Of a stretch of DNA of 64,000 nucleotides, positions 17,427 to 26,081 are shown in pieces. The notes under the pieces were generated by a model, which saw only the letters and a list, made by a program, of their open reading frames with translations, made no database searches and was not told the origin of the DNA. Each line of letters opens with the position of its first letter. Position 1 is the first letter of the stretch. Source of the stretch: Staphylococcus condimenti (GTDB taxonomy: Bacteria; Bacillota; Bacilli; Staphylococcales; Staphylococcaceae); the NCBI RefSeq assembly GCF_001618885.1, contig NZ_CP015114.1, forward strand, positions 2,480,001 to 2,544,000. The letters run 5' to 3'. The translations under genes were made by a program, and so were the position numbers.

Positions 17427-17560
17427 AAATAATCTGCTCCTTCATTAAAAAGAATATTTAATTTAAAGATAACATGAGAGGGCCTAATTTGCGAGAATAA
17501 TAGTGTTTGCACATATATATGAGTTCAATTTGTGAAAGTTCATTTTTAGGAGAATGTCTT

Positions 17561-17582
17561 ATATTTTAGTTAACTAAAATAT
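17561..17582. promoter_or_regulatory. 22-bp perfect palindrome upstream of deoC (putative operator)
   Basis: The 22-base sequence is its own reverse complement, centred on GTTAAC with TTTTA/TAAAA shoulders. It lies about 70 bp upstream of the deoC start, overlapping the expected promoter (a TAAAAT -10-like box follows at 17587). The regulator is not identifiable from the window. Confidence 0.6.
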
Positions 17583-17649
17583 TTGGTAAAATGAAAGACA
17601 AGAGGATAAAATAAATTAAGATAAATAGAAAAATTGGAGGAAATAATCC

Positions 17650-18312
17650 ATGGATTTCGCAAAATATATTGATCATACATTATTAAAACCAGATGCTACA
17701 TTAAATCAAATCGATAAATTAATTGATGAAGCAAAAGAGTATCATTTTAAATCTGTATGCATTAACCCAACATATGTTAAACATGCAGCTGAAGCTTTAA
17801 AGGATTCTGATGTATTGGTGTGCACAGTAATTGGGTTCCCATTAGGTGCGAATACTTCTGCTACTAAAGCCTTTGAAGTTGAAGATGCCATAAAAAATGG
17901 TGCAGACGAATTAGATATGGTTATTAATATCGGTGCTTTAAAAGATGGACGTTATGATGAAGTGAAAGAAGATATTGAAGCTGTTGTAGAAGCTTCAGGA
18001 GACCATACAGTCAAAGTTATTATTGAAACAGTATTATTAACAGACGAAGAAAAAAGAAAAGCTTCAGAAATTAGTAAAGAGGCAGGCGCTGATTTTGTAA
18101 AAACTTCTACTGGTTTTGCAGGTGGTGGTGCTACTGTTGAAGATGTTAAGCTGATGAAAGAAGTAGTTGGCGATGATTTAGAAGTAAAAGCTTCGGGCGG
18201 CGTACGTAATTTAGAAGATTTTAAAGCAATGATAGAAGCAGGCGCAACACGTGTAGGCGCTAGTGCAGGTGTCCAAATTATTCAAGGATTAGAATCTGAT
18301 TCAGACTATTAA
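17650..18312 (+). CDS. deoC: deoxyribose-phosphate aldolase
   Basis: 220-residue class I aldolase splitting 2-deoxyribose-5-phosphate into glyceraldehyde-3-phosphate and acetaldehyde. The Schiff-base lysine is in [14 protein letters not shown] (about residue 152), the activating lysine in VKASGGVR (about 181), and the catalytic Asp region in [22 protein letters not shown] precedes ATG 17650. It is a single-gene transcript with its own terminator, divergent from deoD. Confidence 0.97.
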   Translation: MDFAKYIDHTLLKPDATLNQIDKLIDEAKEYHFKSVCINPTYVKHAAEALKDSDVLVCTVIGFPLGANTSATKAFEVEDAIKNGADELDMVINIGALKDGRYDEVKEDIEAVVEASGDHTVKVIIETVLLTDEEKRKASEISKEAGADFVKTSTGFAGGGATVEDVKLMKEVVGDDLEVKASGGVRNLEDFKAMIEAGATRVGASAGVQIIQGLESDSDY

Positions 18313-18325
18313 TAGAATTTATTAC

Positions 18326-18361
18326 AAAGCATACTTTTTTTCGGAAAAGGTATGCTTTTTT
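18326..18361 (+). terminator. intrinsic terminator of deoC
   Basis: AAAGCATAC (18326-18334) pairs with GTATGCTTT (18350-18358), extended by T/A pairs, then a T-run. Confidence 0.88.
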
Positions 18362-18465
18362 AGACTTCACATATAATCACGTAAATATTTGTAATTACTA
18401 TATTGTGTACTCTATAAAGTAGTGGTAACCTAAAAACGATGTTAAATCACCAAAGGAGTAACAAC

Positions 18466-19719
18466 ATGTATTTTACAACATTAACAACAGAAGAGTTTGA
18501 ACAGTTTACAAAAGAGAATTTTTCACATTATACGCAATCTTCAAGACATCATCAATATAGAAATATAAATCAAAAAGATAGTCATTTAGTTGGGGTAAAG
18601 GACAGTAGTGACAATGTTATTGCAGCTTGTCTTTTAACTGAAGCAAGATGTTTAAGGTTTTTTAAATATTTTTATACACACAGAGGCCCTGTGATGGATT
18701 ATAACAATATAAGTTTAGTAAAATATTTTTTTGCTTCGCTTACAAAATATTTGAAGAAGCAAAAATGCGTTTATGTATTGGTAGACCCGTATTTGCTTGA
18801 AAGTATCAGAGAGACAGATGGAGAAATAATCGAGCAGTATGATAATCAATTATTAATAAAGGAATTAGCTAAATTAGGATATATTCATCAAGGGTATTCA
18901 GTAGGATACTCACAAATGAGCCAAATCAGATGGTTATCTGTATTGGATTTAAAAGACAAAACAGAGACACAAATTTTAAATGAAATGGACTATCAAACAC
19001 GTAGAAATATTAAAAAAACATACGAAATGGGTGTACAAGTCAGAACCTTATCTATAGATGAAACCCCTGTATTTTTTGAATTGTTCAGAATGGCAGAAGA
19101 AAAACACGGGTTTAAATTCCGAGAATTAGATTATTTTAAACAAATGCAAAAAACATATGGAAATCATGCTTTCTTAAAATTGGCTTTCGTTGATTTACAC
19201 AACTACTTAAATAAATTAAATGAGAAACAGACTGAGTTAGTGTTAGAGTTGAATAAAATTAATAGTAAGCTAATGGAAAACCCTAATTCTAAAAAGACAA
19301 AAAGCAAATTAAATCAACTCAAACAACAAGCTGAAAGTAATAACCGGAAAATAAATGAAACAAAAGATTTAATTAGTACAAAAGGTAATACTTTAAATTT
19401 AGCAGCTGCTTTATATTTGTATAATGAACATGAAGTCTATTATTTATCAAGTGGATCTAACCCAGAATATAATCAATTTATGGGTGCTTATAGACTTCAA
19501 TGGGAAATGATTAAATTTGCTAAAAAGAATAAGATAGATCGTTATAATTTTTATGGAATTACTGGAGATTTCTCTGAAAACGCAGAAGACTATGGGGTAC
19601 AAAGATTTAAAGAAGGTTTCAATGCGCATGTCGAGGAATACATAGGAGACTTTGTAAAACCTGTTCATCCGTTAATTTATAAATTGTATCGATTCACTGA
19701 AAAAGTACGTAATAAATAG
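18466..19719 (+). CDS. FemA-like (FemABX) aminoacyltransferase
   Basis: 417-residue member of the FemABX family, which uses aminoacyl-tRNA to add residues to the peptidoglycan interpeptide bridge. It resembles S. aureus FemA in blocks through the chain: the N-terminal HLVGVKDSSDNVIAACLLTEA, the FKYFYTHRGPVMDY segment, RRNIKKTYEMGVQVR, a long helical-hairpin coiled coil (about 245-310, NEKQTELVLELNKI...) and the C-terminal RYNFYGITGDFSENAEDYGVQRFKEGFNA. Housekeeping femA and femB usually form an operon elsewhere, so this lone gene is more likely an FmhA/FmhC-type or immunity-factor-like paralogue. The start ATG 18466 has AAAGGAG; an in-frame ATG at 18439 lacks one. Confidence 0.88.
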   Translation: MYFTTLTTEEFEQFTKENFSHYTQSSRHHQYRNINQKDSHLVGVKDSSDNVIAACLLTEARCLRFFKYFYTHRGPVMDYNNISLVKYFFASLTKYLKKQKCVYVLVDPYLLESIRETDGEIIEQYDNQLLIKELAKLGYIHQGYSVGYSQMSQIRWLSVLDLKDKTETQILNEMDYQTRRNIKKTYEMGVQVRTLSIDETPVFFELFRMAEEKHGFKFRELDYFKQMQKTYGNHAFLKLAFVDLHNYLNKLNEKQTELVLELNKINSKLMENPNSKKTKSKLNQLKQQAESNNRKINETKDLISTKGNTLNLAAALYLYNEHEVYYLSSGSNPEYNQFMGAYRLQWEMIKFAKKNKIDRYNFYGITGDFSENAEDYGVQRFKEGFNAHVEEYIGDFVKPVHPLIYKLYRFTEKVRNK

Positions 19720-19729
19720 ATATGTATTG

Positions 19730-19768
19730 AAATGAGACAAAAGTAGACTTTTTTGTCTCATTTCTTTT
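19730..19768 (+). terminator. intrinsic terminator of the FemA-like gene
   Basis: AAATGAGACAAAA (19730-19742) pairs perfectly with TTTTGTCTCATTT (19751-19763), followed by CTTTT. Confidence 0.9.
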
Positions 19769-19844
19769 AAAAATTTAAAATTAAAAAGAAACTGATTTTT
19801 TAAATTTATCTCAATTTTATTTTGGAAAACACTTTAACTTATAC

Positions 19845-20150
19845 TGAGTTATGCTAAAATAAGCAAGAAGAACATTGTTTTGCTATTGAATAGCGGAATG
19901 ATTTCTTACATTAATAAAAATGATAAATGAAATGATGTACATTTCGCTTCATTTAGTATTACGAGATACATATGTTAGCTCAAATATAAAGAAAATTGCT
20001 GCTTATATGGGTTAACGAGCTTCAACAAAAAAGAAAACCTTTGAGGTATCGTCAAAACTGTTAAATGAAGACAGTTAATTTAAACCATAAAAATGATATG
20101 TGATGCTAATAAGTGCATTGTTAGAGTTTATTATTTGGATGGAGGTTTTT
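19845..20150 (+). other. long unexplained leader upstream of a membrane protein gene
   Basis: An extended -10 (TGCTAAAAT, near 19850-19860) begins a region of about 290 nt before the ATG at 20151. It contains several small inverted repeats (AAATGAA...TTCATTT near 19927-19955; AACTGT/ACAGTT near 20057-20077) and no open frame with a ribosome site. I do not recognise a known riboswitch or T-box core. Either a long structured 5' UTR or a small RNA gene is possible. Confidence 0.4.
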
Positions 20151-20666
20151 ATGAATTTGTTGAAGCAATACTTTAATACGCCTAAAATGCCGCTAGTTTT
20201 CTACTATACGCCGTATGTCGCTGTCCATGTGGTTATGGTATTTAATTTGTTAGCTGATAATGCAGGCTTTTTAAGATGGTTTTGGACAATTTTTACTTTC
20301 TTATTAGGTAGTTATACTTATGCGTGGTTAAGTGATTATATGCTATATACTAGTCAAAATAATTTTGTACGGTATATATTTGCAAAAAGTGTCATTTTCA
20401 GAAGCGATTTTGGTACTATTGTAAAAAATGCACATGCAACGAATAAACAAAATAGAGCATTTAAAATAGAAGGTAATAAAATTAGAGAAGATAATATGTT
20501 GTATGTTAAAAGAACTTTCGTTTCTATAGTAGGAAACGTTATAGGTAAGTTCATACTAGCATTTCTACTATATCCGATATTTATTATTTCGATTTTCACA
20601 CACCCAATCATAATTAAAAAATATAAAGAAGTTGCGTTGCAAGAAGAACAAAGTGGAATGCAGTAA
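20151..20666 (+). CDS. small integral membrane protein of unknown function
   Basis: 171 residues, not recognised. Two hydrophobic segments in the N-terminal half (about 15-40 and 44-65, FWTIFTFLLGSYTYAWL), a central basic soluble stretch (NAHATNKQNRAFKIEGNKIRED), and another hydrophobic pair or hairpin at about 120-152 (VIGKFILAFLLYPIFIISIF). The ribosome site GGAGG directly precedes ATG 20151; an upstream in-frame start at 20100 has none. The leader is unusually long. It is convergent with luxS across a shared terminator. Confidence 0.72.
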   Translation: MNLLKQYFNTPKMPLVFYYTPYVAVHVVMVFNLLADNAGFLRWFWTIFTFLLGSYTYAWLSDYMLYTSQNNFVRYIFAKSVIFRSDFGTIVKNAHATNKQNRAFKIEGNKIREDNMLYVKRTFVSIVGNVIGKFILAFLLYPIFIISIFTHPIIIKKYKEVALQEEQSGMQ

Positions 20667-20715
20667 TAATAGATTTAGTAAAAGGCCATTGTTACAGATG
20701 CCTCTGAATATAAAA

Positions 20716-20754
20716 AAGACTCAGGTAATGAAATATTTTCACTACCTGAGTCTT
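20716..20754. terminator. bidirectional terminator between membrane gene and luxS
   Basis: AAGACTCAGGTA (20716-20727) pairs perfectly with TACCTGAGTCTT (20743-20754). Confidence 0.85.
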
Positions 20755-20779
20755 CATTTATTAAACATAAAATTAAGCA

Positions 20780-21244
20780 TTATTCACTGAAAATTTTGTC
20801 CCATTGATCTCTTTTATCTAAGAAATCTTGAGCAATTTCTTTCGCACCTTCTAGTGAGTGACTTGCTGCCCAACCACATTGAACTTCGTTGCATGCTGGT
20901 ACTTCATCTGCTGCTAGAACATCTTTTAAAGTTGCTTCAATAATATTTAAAACATCTTCATAATCATCATGATTGATTAAAGAAACATAAAATCCTGTTT
21001 GGCAACCCATAGGGCTCAAATCAACCACTTTATCAGTGTGGTTTCTAATATTTTCAGCCATTAAGTGTTCTAATGAATGCAATCCTGGCATTTTCATGTG
21101 TTCTTTATTAGGCTGTTTGAAACGAATATCATATTTTTTGATTACATCACCGTTTGCGCCTTCTACTGTTCCAGCTAAACGTACGAATGGTGCAACAACT
21201 TTAGTGTGGTCTAAATTGAAACTTTCAACGTTCATTTTTGGCAT
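20780..21244 (-). CDS. luxS: S-ribosylhomocysteine lyase
   Basis: 154-residue Fe/Zn enzyme cleaving S-ribosylhomocysteine to homocysteine and DPD, the precursor of AI-2; it belongs to the activated methyl cycle. The metal site HxxEH is in [10 protein letters not shown] (residues about 53-57), with the third ligand cysteine in the later [11 protein letters not shown] block, and the N-terminal SFNLDHTKV and MGCQTGFY motifs are intact. AGGAGG upstream of ATG 21244. Divergent from the M20/ATP-grasp gene. Confidence 0.97.
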
Positions 21245-21529
21245 AACATAAATCCTCCTCTAGTTCTTTAAGTTAATTGTAACAAGCAAAAGGCGCTTTT
21301 ACAATTTGTATGACTCAATTTCACAGTTTAAGTTGATAAGTTTACTCGGAATAAATTTATTAAATTTTCGAAAAAGTAATGACAAAGGCCAGAAAAAGCA
21401 TTAAAATGTTTATTAATCGATTTTACAGATAAAGATATAATCATGAGGTTGAAAGCTAAAAACGAGAGTTCCCATAAACTTTCGATACTCAACAGATTTA
21501 TAACTTTTGAATAAAGGGAGCCATGTGAA

Positions 21530-23914
21530 ATGTCAGTTGAAAGAGAAGTTGAACAGTTTATTAAAAATAAAGAGTCAGAATTTATAGATATTAGTCATAG
21601 AATTCATGAACGTCCAGAACTAGGAAACCAAGAAGTATTTGCTTCTGGGTTATTAATGCAAGAACTTACGAAATATGGATTTGAAATTGAACAAGATATT
21701 GCAGGACATCCAACTGGTTTTATTGCTGAATACAATAGTCACAAACCAGGTCCCACAATTGGCTTCCTTGCTGAATATGATGCCTTACCAGGACTTGGAC
21801 ATGCTTGTGGTCATAATGTTATTGGTACTACAAGTGTGTTAGCAGGTATTGCTTTAAAAGAAGTCATTGATGAGGTAGGGGGCAAAGTAGTTGTCCTCGG
21901 TTGTCCAGCTGAAGAAGGCGGCGAAAATGGGAGTGCCAAAGCTAGTTATGTAAAAGCAGCCGTTATTGATCAATTGGATGTTGCTTTAATGTTGCATCCA
22001 GGCAATGAGACATATAAAACAATTAATACATTAGCAGTAGATGTGTTGGATATAAAATTTTACGGACGCAGTGCACATGCATCAGAAAATGCTAATGAGG
22101 CAATTAATGCATTAGATGCAATGGTTAGTTTCTTTAATGGTATTGCACAACTCAGACAGCAAATTAAAAAAGGTGAACGTGTGCACGGGGTTATTTTAGA
22201 TGGCGGCCAGGCAGCTAATATTATCCCTGATTTTACTCACGCACGTTTTTATACTAGATCACGAACACGCAAAGATTTAGACTTTTTAACAAAGCGCGTG
22301 GGTCAAATTGCACAAGGTGCAGCAGTTCAAACAGGCTGTGATTATGAATGTAAACCTATTCAAAATGGTGTGAATGAATTTATTTTGACGCCAACATTAG
22401 ATGAATTATTTGCTTACTATGCTAAAAAGTATGGAGAAGAAGTCAGTGAGGATGATTTTGGGTATGGTTCAACAGATACAGGTAATGTCAGTCATGTTGT
22501 ACCGACATTGCATGCGCATATTAAAATTGGACCAAGTAACTTAGTTGGACACACTTATAAATTTAAAGAAGCTGCAGCAAGTGAGCACGGGGACAGTGCA
22601 TTAATCAAAGGAGCAACAATTTTAACTCGCATGGCGCTTGATTTGATTTCTAATAATGAATTATTGAGAGAAATTAAAGAGCAGCATGTCCGTAAAGTGA
22701 AGAAAGCTTCTTTGAAAGAGTTCCGTAAACATTCTGAACAACCAAAAGTAACATTAAGTGATTTATATGAGGACGATATTGTCTATACATCCCGACCTTC
22801 ATATGTTTCAAACCCTTGGTTAGAACCAGATGAACATCAATCTAACTTCTTAACTGGACGTGAATTGCTCATTGCAAATAAGATGCCAGTCATTGTTCAT
22901 GAAGCAAGTGTTACGAATAAGCTTAAACAACTTTTTGATGAAGTAGGCAAAGAAGTGCCGAATAATGTTTATAAGTTCCATAACCAAGCGAGTTATGAAC
23001 ATTTATTGCAATCGTTAACAAAAGAAGATCAAAAGAAGATTTATTTCCAATATGTGCATAGTGAAGATTTAGTGGCTAAAGAAGATTATGCATTAGATAA
23101 AGATGTATTTGTGGCTTTGAATAACAAAGCTCGTATTCCTGAGTGGACAGCCGGTAAATATCTGCCTAAGCGCCAAATAGTAGAAATTGAAGAATTTGAA
23201 GCAGCAGTTCGTGATTGGGACTTCCCGCTTGTGTTGAAACCGGGGGATGATTTACCAACAGCTGGCGGATATGGTGTGATGATTTGTTATAATCAAGAAG
23301 ATCTAGACAAAGCTATCAAAAGAATTAATAATGCAGTCGAAGAGACAGATACAATTATTATCGAACAAAAAATTGAGGCAATTGCCAACTACTGTGTACA
23401 GTTTGCTTATTCTGAACAGTTAGGTTTGAAATATTTAGGTACCACTGAACAGTTAACGAATAAATATGGCTTCTATAATGGTAATCAAAGCGTTCCGGTA
23501 GATGAGGTGCCGCAAGCGGTGATTGAAGCAGGACGAGAAATCATGGAAATCGGTGTTGAAAAAGGTTTCTATGGTGTAGGCGGTTTTGATTTACTGTTTG
23601 ATAAATATGGAGATGTGTATGCAATTGATTTGAATTTCCGACAAAACGGTTCAACAAGTATGTTGTTGTTAGATGACGAATTATCTGGAGCAAACCATAA
23701 ATTCTATAGTTATTTTGCAAATGGCGACAACACTAAATTTTTCCGTACTATTATGAAATATGTACGACAAGGTAAAATTTATCCGTTGTCATATTATGAT
23801 GGAGATTGGTATGGTAAAAATAAAGTGAACTCACGTTTTGCTTGTATCTGGCACGGTAGCAGTCGTGAAGAAGTTGAACAAAATGAACGTGCTTTCTTAA
23901 AAGAATTAGAATAG
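21530..23914 (+). CDS. M20 amidohydrolase fused to an ATP-grasp ligase
   Basis: One uninterrupted 794-residue frame. Residues 1-390 are an M20D-type metallo-amidohydrolase like the aminobenzoyl-glutamate/N-acyl-amino-acid hydrolases: metal-site HACGH (91-95), PAEEGGENG (127-134), MLHPG (154-158), the dimerisation-lid SAHAS (181-185) and SEHGDSA (351-357). After a linker (about 390-415), residues 415-794 form an ATP-grasp module: ATP-lysine in LVLKPGDD (K570), glycine loop PTAGGYGVM (576-584), hinge IIIEQKIE (609-616) and the Mg-binding DLNFRQNGS (700-708). In S. aureus I recall these as two adjacent genes, so this looks like a gene fusion. GGGAG precedes ATG 21530. The substrate is unknown; coupled hydrolysis and re-ligation of an amide is only a hypothesis. 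Confidence 0.85.
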   Translation: MSVEREVEQFIKNKESEFIDISHRIHERPELGNQEVFASGLLMQELTKYGFEIEQDIAGHPTGFIAEYNSHKPGPTIGFLAEYDALPGLGHACGHNVIGTTSVLAGIALKEVIDEVGGKVVVLGCPAEEGGENGSAKASYVKAAVIDQLDVALMLHPGNETYKTINTLAVDVLDIKFYGRSAHASENANEAINALDAMVSFFNGIAQLRQQIKKGERVHGVILDGGQAANIIPDFTHARFYTRSRTRKDLDFLTKRVGQIAQGAAVQTGCDYECKPIQNGVNEFILTPTLDELFAYYAKKYGEEVSEDDFGYGSTDTGNVSHVVPTLHAHIKIGPSNLVGHTYKFKEAAASEHGDSALIKGATILTRMALDLISNNELLREIKEQHVRKVKKASLKEFRKHSEQPKVTLSDLYEDDIVYTSRPSYVSNPWLEPDEHQSNFLTGRELLIANKMPVIVHEASVTNKLKQLFDEVGKEVPNNVYKFHNQASYEHLLQSLTKEDQKKIYFQYVHSEDLVAKEDYALDKDVFVALNNKARIPEWTAGKYLPKRQIVEIEEFEAAVRDWDFPLVLKPGDDLPTAGGYGVMICYNQEDLDKAIKRINNAVEETDTIIIEQKIEAIANYCVQFAYSEQLGLKYLGTTEQLTNKYGFYNGNQSVPVDEVPQAVIEAGREIMEIGVEKGFYGVGGFDLLFDKYGDVYAIDLNFRQNGSTSMLLLDDELSGANHKFYSYFANGDNTKFFRTIMKYVRQGKIYPLSYYDGDWYGKNKVNSRFACIWHGSSREEVEQNERAFLKELE

Positions 23915-23920
23915 TGAAAA

Positions 23921-23952
23921 TATAAACCAGCAGATAAGTCTGTTGGTTTATA
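23921..23952 (+). terminator. possible terminator hairpin after the fusion gene
   Basis: TATAAACCAGCAGA (23921-23934) pairs with TCTGTTGGTTTATA (23939-23952, one G-U). There is no strong T-run after it, so termination is uncertain. Confidence 0.5.
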
Positions 23953-24042
23953 TATTATGGTTTCAACGATGTTCCATTGACTGATATGCGATATTATCAT
24001 ATATTTGGGATGATAAACATCAATAGAGAAAGTGGGTTTGTT

Positions 24043-24708
24043 ATGGAATATAAATATGAAGCATTTTTTAAGGATTTACTTGTCAATGAAACTTACTATA
24101 TTGCTGTAAAGAATAAGAAGATGGTAAGAAAAGAAGTAGATGGCAAAAATTATCCTTGCTTTTGGACTGAAAAAAGCCTAGCAGAAGAGTTTTTCAAAGA
24201 TAATCATCAAAGCTACGATAAAATTATTTCACGAGACATCGATCGATTTGTAACAAGTGAAATGGATGATTTATTTGATAAAGGTGATGAAGTACTTGTT
24301 AATGTTACTGATAAAGTTCAAGGTCATTTTATCGATATTTATGATTTTACTAAGCAATTAATGACTGAACTTGATCGTATTCGTACAGTTGAGTTTTCAC
24401 GTATTACAGCAAGTACTGATGAAGTATTTGGTTTAACTGACAAAGGCAGCAAACATTTTATTATTATCAGTGAAAATGGAGAAAGCAAACCTAATATTAT
24501 GCCAGTATGGAGCAACTATAAATCCGCTGAAAAAGTACGCGATGAAGACTTTGAAGAATGTGAAGTTCGCGAAGTAGAAGGAGAAGTTTTCAGCGACTGG
24601 CTAGAAAAATTAAGAGACAATGACGAAGGGGTAGGTATTAATCTTAAACCTGGTGTTGTTGGAACGATTGTCTCAGCACAAACTTTAAAAAATGAACTTT
24701 CATATTAA
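24043..24708 (+). CDS. tandem DUF2750-like protein
   Basis: 221 residues built as two similar halves: residues about 8-105 (YYIAVKNKKMVRK, PCFWTEKSLAEEFF, DIYDFTKQLMTEL) and about 108-220 (EVFGLTDKGSKHF, PVWSNYKSAEKV, VFSDWLEKLRDN, VGINLKPGVVGTIV). Each half resembles DUF2750 (PF11042), a small family of unknown function that is usually a single copy per protein. I start at ATG 24043 (MEYKYEAFF) because homology-like composition begins there; the longer frame from 23977 lacks a ribosome site. Soluble and acidic. A terminator follows. Confidence 0.75.
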   Translation: MEYKYEAFFKDLLVNETYYIAVKNKKMVRKEVDGKNYPCFWTEKSLAEEFFKDNHQSYDKIISRDIDRFVTSEMDDLFDKGDEVLVNVTDKVQGHFIDIYDFTKQLMTELDRIRTVEFSRITASTDEVFGLTDKGSKHFIIISENGESKPNIMPVWSNYKSAEKVRDEDFEECEVREVEGEVFSDWLEKLRDNDEGVGINLKPGVVGTIVSAQTLKNELSY

Positions 24709-24713
24709 AAAAC

Positions 24714-24748
24714 AAATCCGCAACCTTAATAAAGGCTGCGGGTTTTTT
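24714..24748. terminator. terminator between the DUF2750 gene and coaW
   Basis: A G/C-rich hairpin (AAATCCGCAACCTT / AAGGCTGCGGGTTT, one mismatch and one wobble) followed by TTTTTT on the plus strand. Confidence 0.8.
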
Positions 24749-24749
24749 C

Positions 24750-25565
24750 TTATTCATCACCGAGGTAAACACTGCCAAGTGCGCCGGAAAAGGCACCATA
24801 TTCGATATAGAAAGGTTTGAATCCACGTAAAACAGTATAGTCTTCTACGACCTTGCGGAGAAGCGGATTATTATTAAATGAAGAACCGATATATACTACG
24901 TTTTCAGTATCGAATTCACGTGCAAGCGTAATTGCCATTGTTGTTACAACTTCACCGACAACGCCCATTACAGAAGCTAGTTTATCAGCAGAAGATAGAT
25001 CCTTATCCAAGTTATGCAAAACGTGCCCGAAGTTAGAAGCTGTTAAATCTCCAGAGATAGGTGGTTCGCTGTTTTTATAAATATGTTTAACTTTCAAGTC
25101 TATAAATTCTCTATCACCTTGTTGTGCTGTATCAGTAAGTTCAGTATAGTCTGAAAGACCAGATAATAAGTAACCTAACCCTTGTATCATGCCGCCGCCA
25201 GCACCAATACCGCCAACACGTTTTTGTGATTTGCCATCTGAAAAGTGAAGAGAAGTACCAGTTCCGACATTTGCAAAAATATAATTGTCTAAGAAATGGC
25301 CTTGTTCTTCTAATAGAACTTCTAGACCTTTAGAAGAAGCATCAAATTCTACAAATTCTTGGGAAGGAAAGTTCAGTTGGCTTTGTATTAATTTAGCTTT
25401 ACCGCCTGTTAAAGTTACATTAGTACACGTTTGATTGTTCAACCAATCTACCACTTTATCTAAATTGAAAGAAAGTTCAGTTCGGAATGTACGTTCATCA
25501 TTGCTGATTTCTACAATTTTAATTAAAGTTCCGCCAGCATCAATACCAATTTTCATAGATTTCAC
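24750..25565 (-). CDS. coaW: type II pantothenate kinase
   Basis: First enzyme of coenzyme A synthesis, phosphorylating pantothenate with ATP. 271 residues, close to the known staphylococcal CoaW size. The actin-like ATPase fold shows in [15 protein letters not shown] (phosphate loop 1), [12 protein letters not shown] and [14 protein letters not shown] (phosphate loop 2 and adenosine region), and [15 protein letters not shown]. The staphylococcal type II enzyme is known for insensitivity to CoA feedback. Start codon ATG 25559 or the in-frame ATG at 25565; both follow GAGGTG. Confidence 0.94.
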   Translation of the reverse strand: MKSMKIGIDAGGTLIKIVEISNDERTFRTELSFNLDKVVDWLNNQTCTNVTLTGGKAKLIQSQLNFPSQEFVEFDASSKGLEVLLEEQGHFLDNYIFANVGTGTSLHFSDGKSQKRVGGIGAGGGMIQGLGYLLSGLSDYTELTDTAQQGDREFIDLKVKHIYKNSEPPISGDLTASNFGHVLHNLDKDLSSADKLASVMGVVGEVVTTMAITLAREFDTENVVYIGSSFNNNPLLRKVVEDYTVLRGFKPFYIEYGAFSGALGSVYLGDE

Positions 25566-25641
25566 CTCATAAATATGTATATCTCATAATCATTAATAGT
25601 ATAATCAAATAGAAAAGAAAAAACAAAGTTAAGGGGGATAA

Positions 25642-26016
25642 ATGATGCAATTAAGTCCGTATATCATTGTAAATGATGTTAAAAAAGCAGCCGACTTTTA
25701 CAATTCAGTATTTGGCGGGGAGATAATCATACTAAATCAGCAAAAAAATAAAATTTTGCATGCCGAAGTTCAAATTGATGAAAGTACTGTTTTGCATTTG
25801 TCGAGCAATTATGGAAAGCCGTTCAGTAATGAGAATGTAAATTTGATTCTTACTTTTGATGATTTAGAAAAAGAGCAACGTGTATATAATGATTTAAGTA
25901 AAAATGGAGATCCGCATATGCCGCTTGCTGAAACATTCTTTAATTCAATGCATGGTCAAGTTAGAGACCAATATGGTATTAACTGGTTGATGAACTGTTT
26001 TTTAAATAAAAAATAG
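25642..26016 (+). CDS. VOC-family (PhnB/glyoxalase-like) protein
   Basis: 124 residues. The opening LSPYIIVNDVKKAADFYNSVFGGEIIIL is the first beta-alpha-beta-beta-beta module of the vicinal-oxygen-chelate fold, and the closing block FFNSMHGQVRDQYGINWLMN is the PhnB/3-dmu-9_3-mt signature. Members bind metals or small ligands, often in stress or antibiotic contexts, but no substrate can be named. GGGGGAT lies in front of the tandem ATGATG start at 25642. Confidence 0.85.
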   Translation: MMQLSPYIIVNDVKKAADFYNSVFGGEIIILNQQKNKILHAEVQIDESTVLHLSSNYGKPFSNENVNLILTFDDLEKEQRVYNDLSKNGDPHMPLAETFFNSMHGQVRDQYGINWLMNCFLNKK

Positions 26017-26081
26017 GGTACTTTCAACACAAGTAGGTCACCGAATGTGAAGGATAATAGAAATGACTAGGGGTTAAATAA

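Noticed and set aside
19769-20150. T-box or known riboswitch in the leader at 20 kb
   Set aside because: No T-box GGTGG-type antiterminator, S-box, lysine, Mg or Mn riboswitch core is seen, so no class is assigned.
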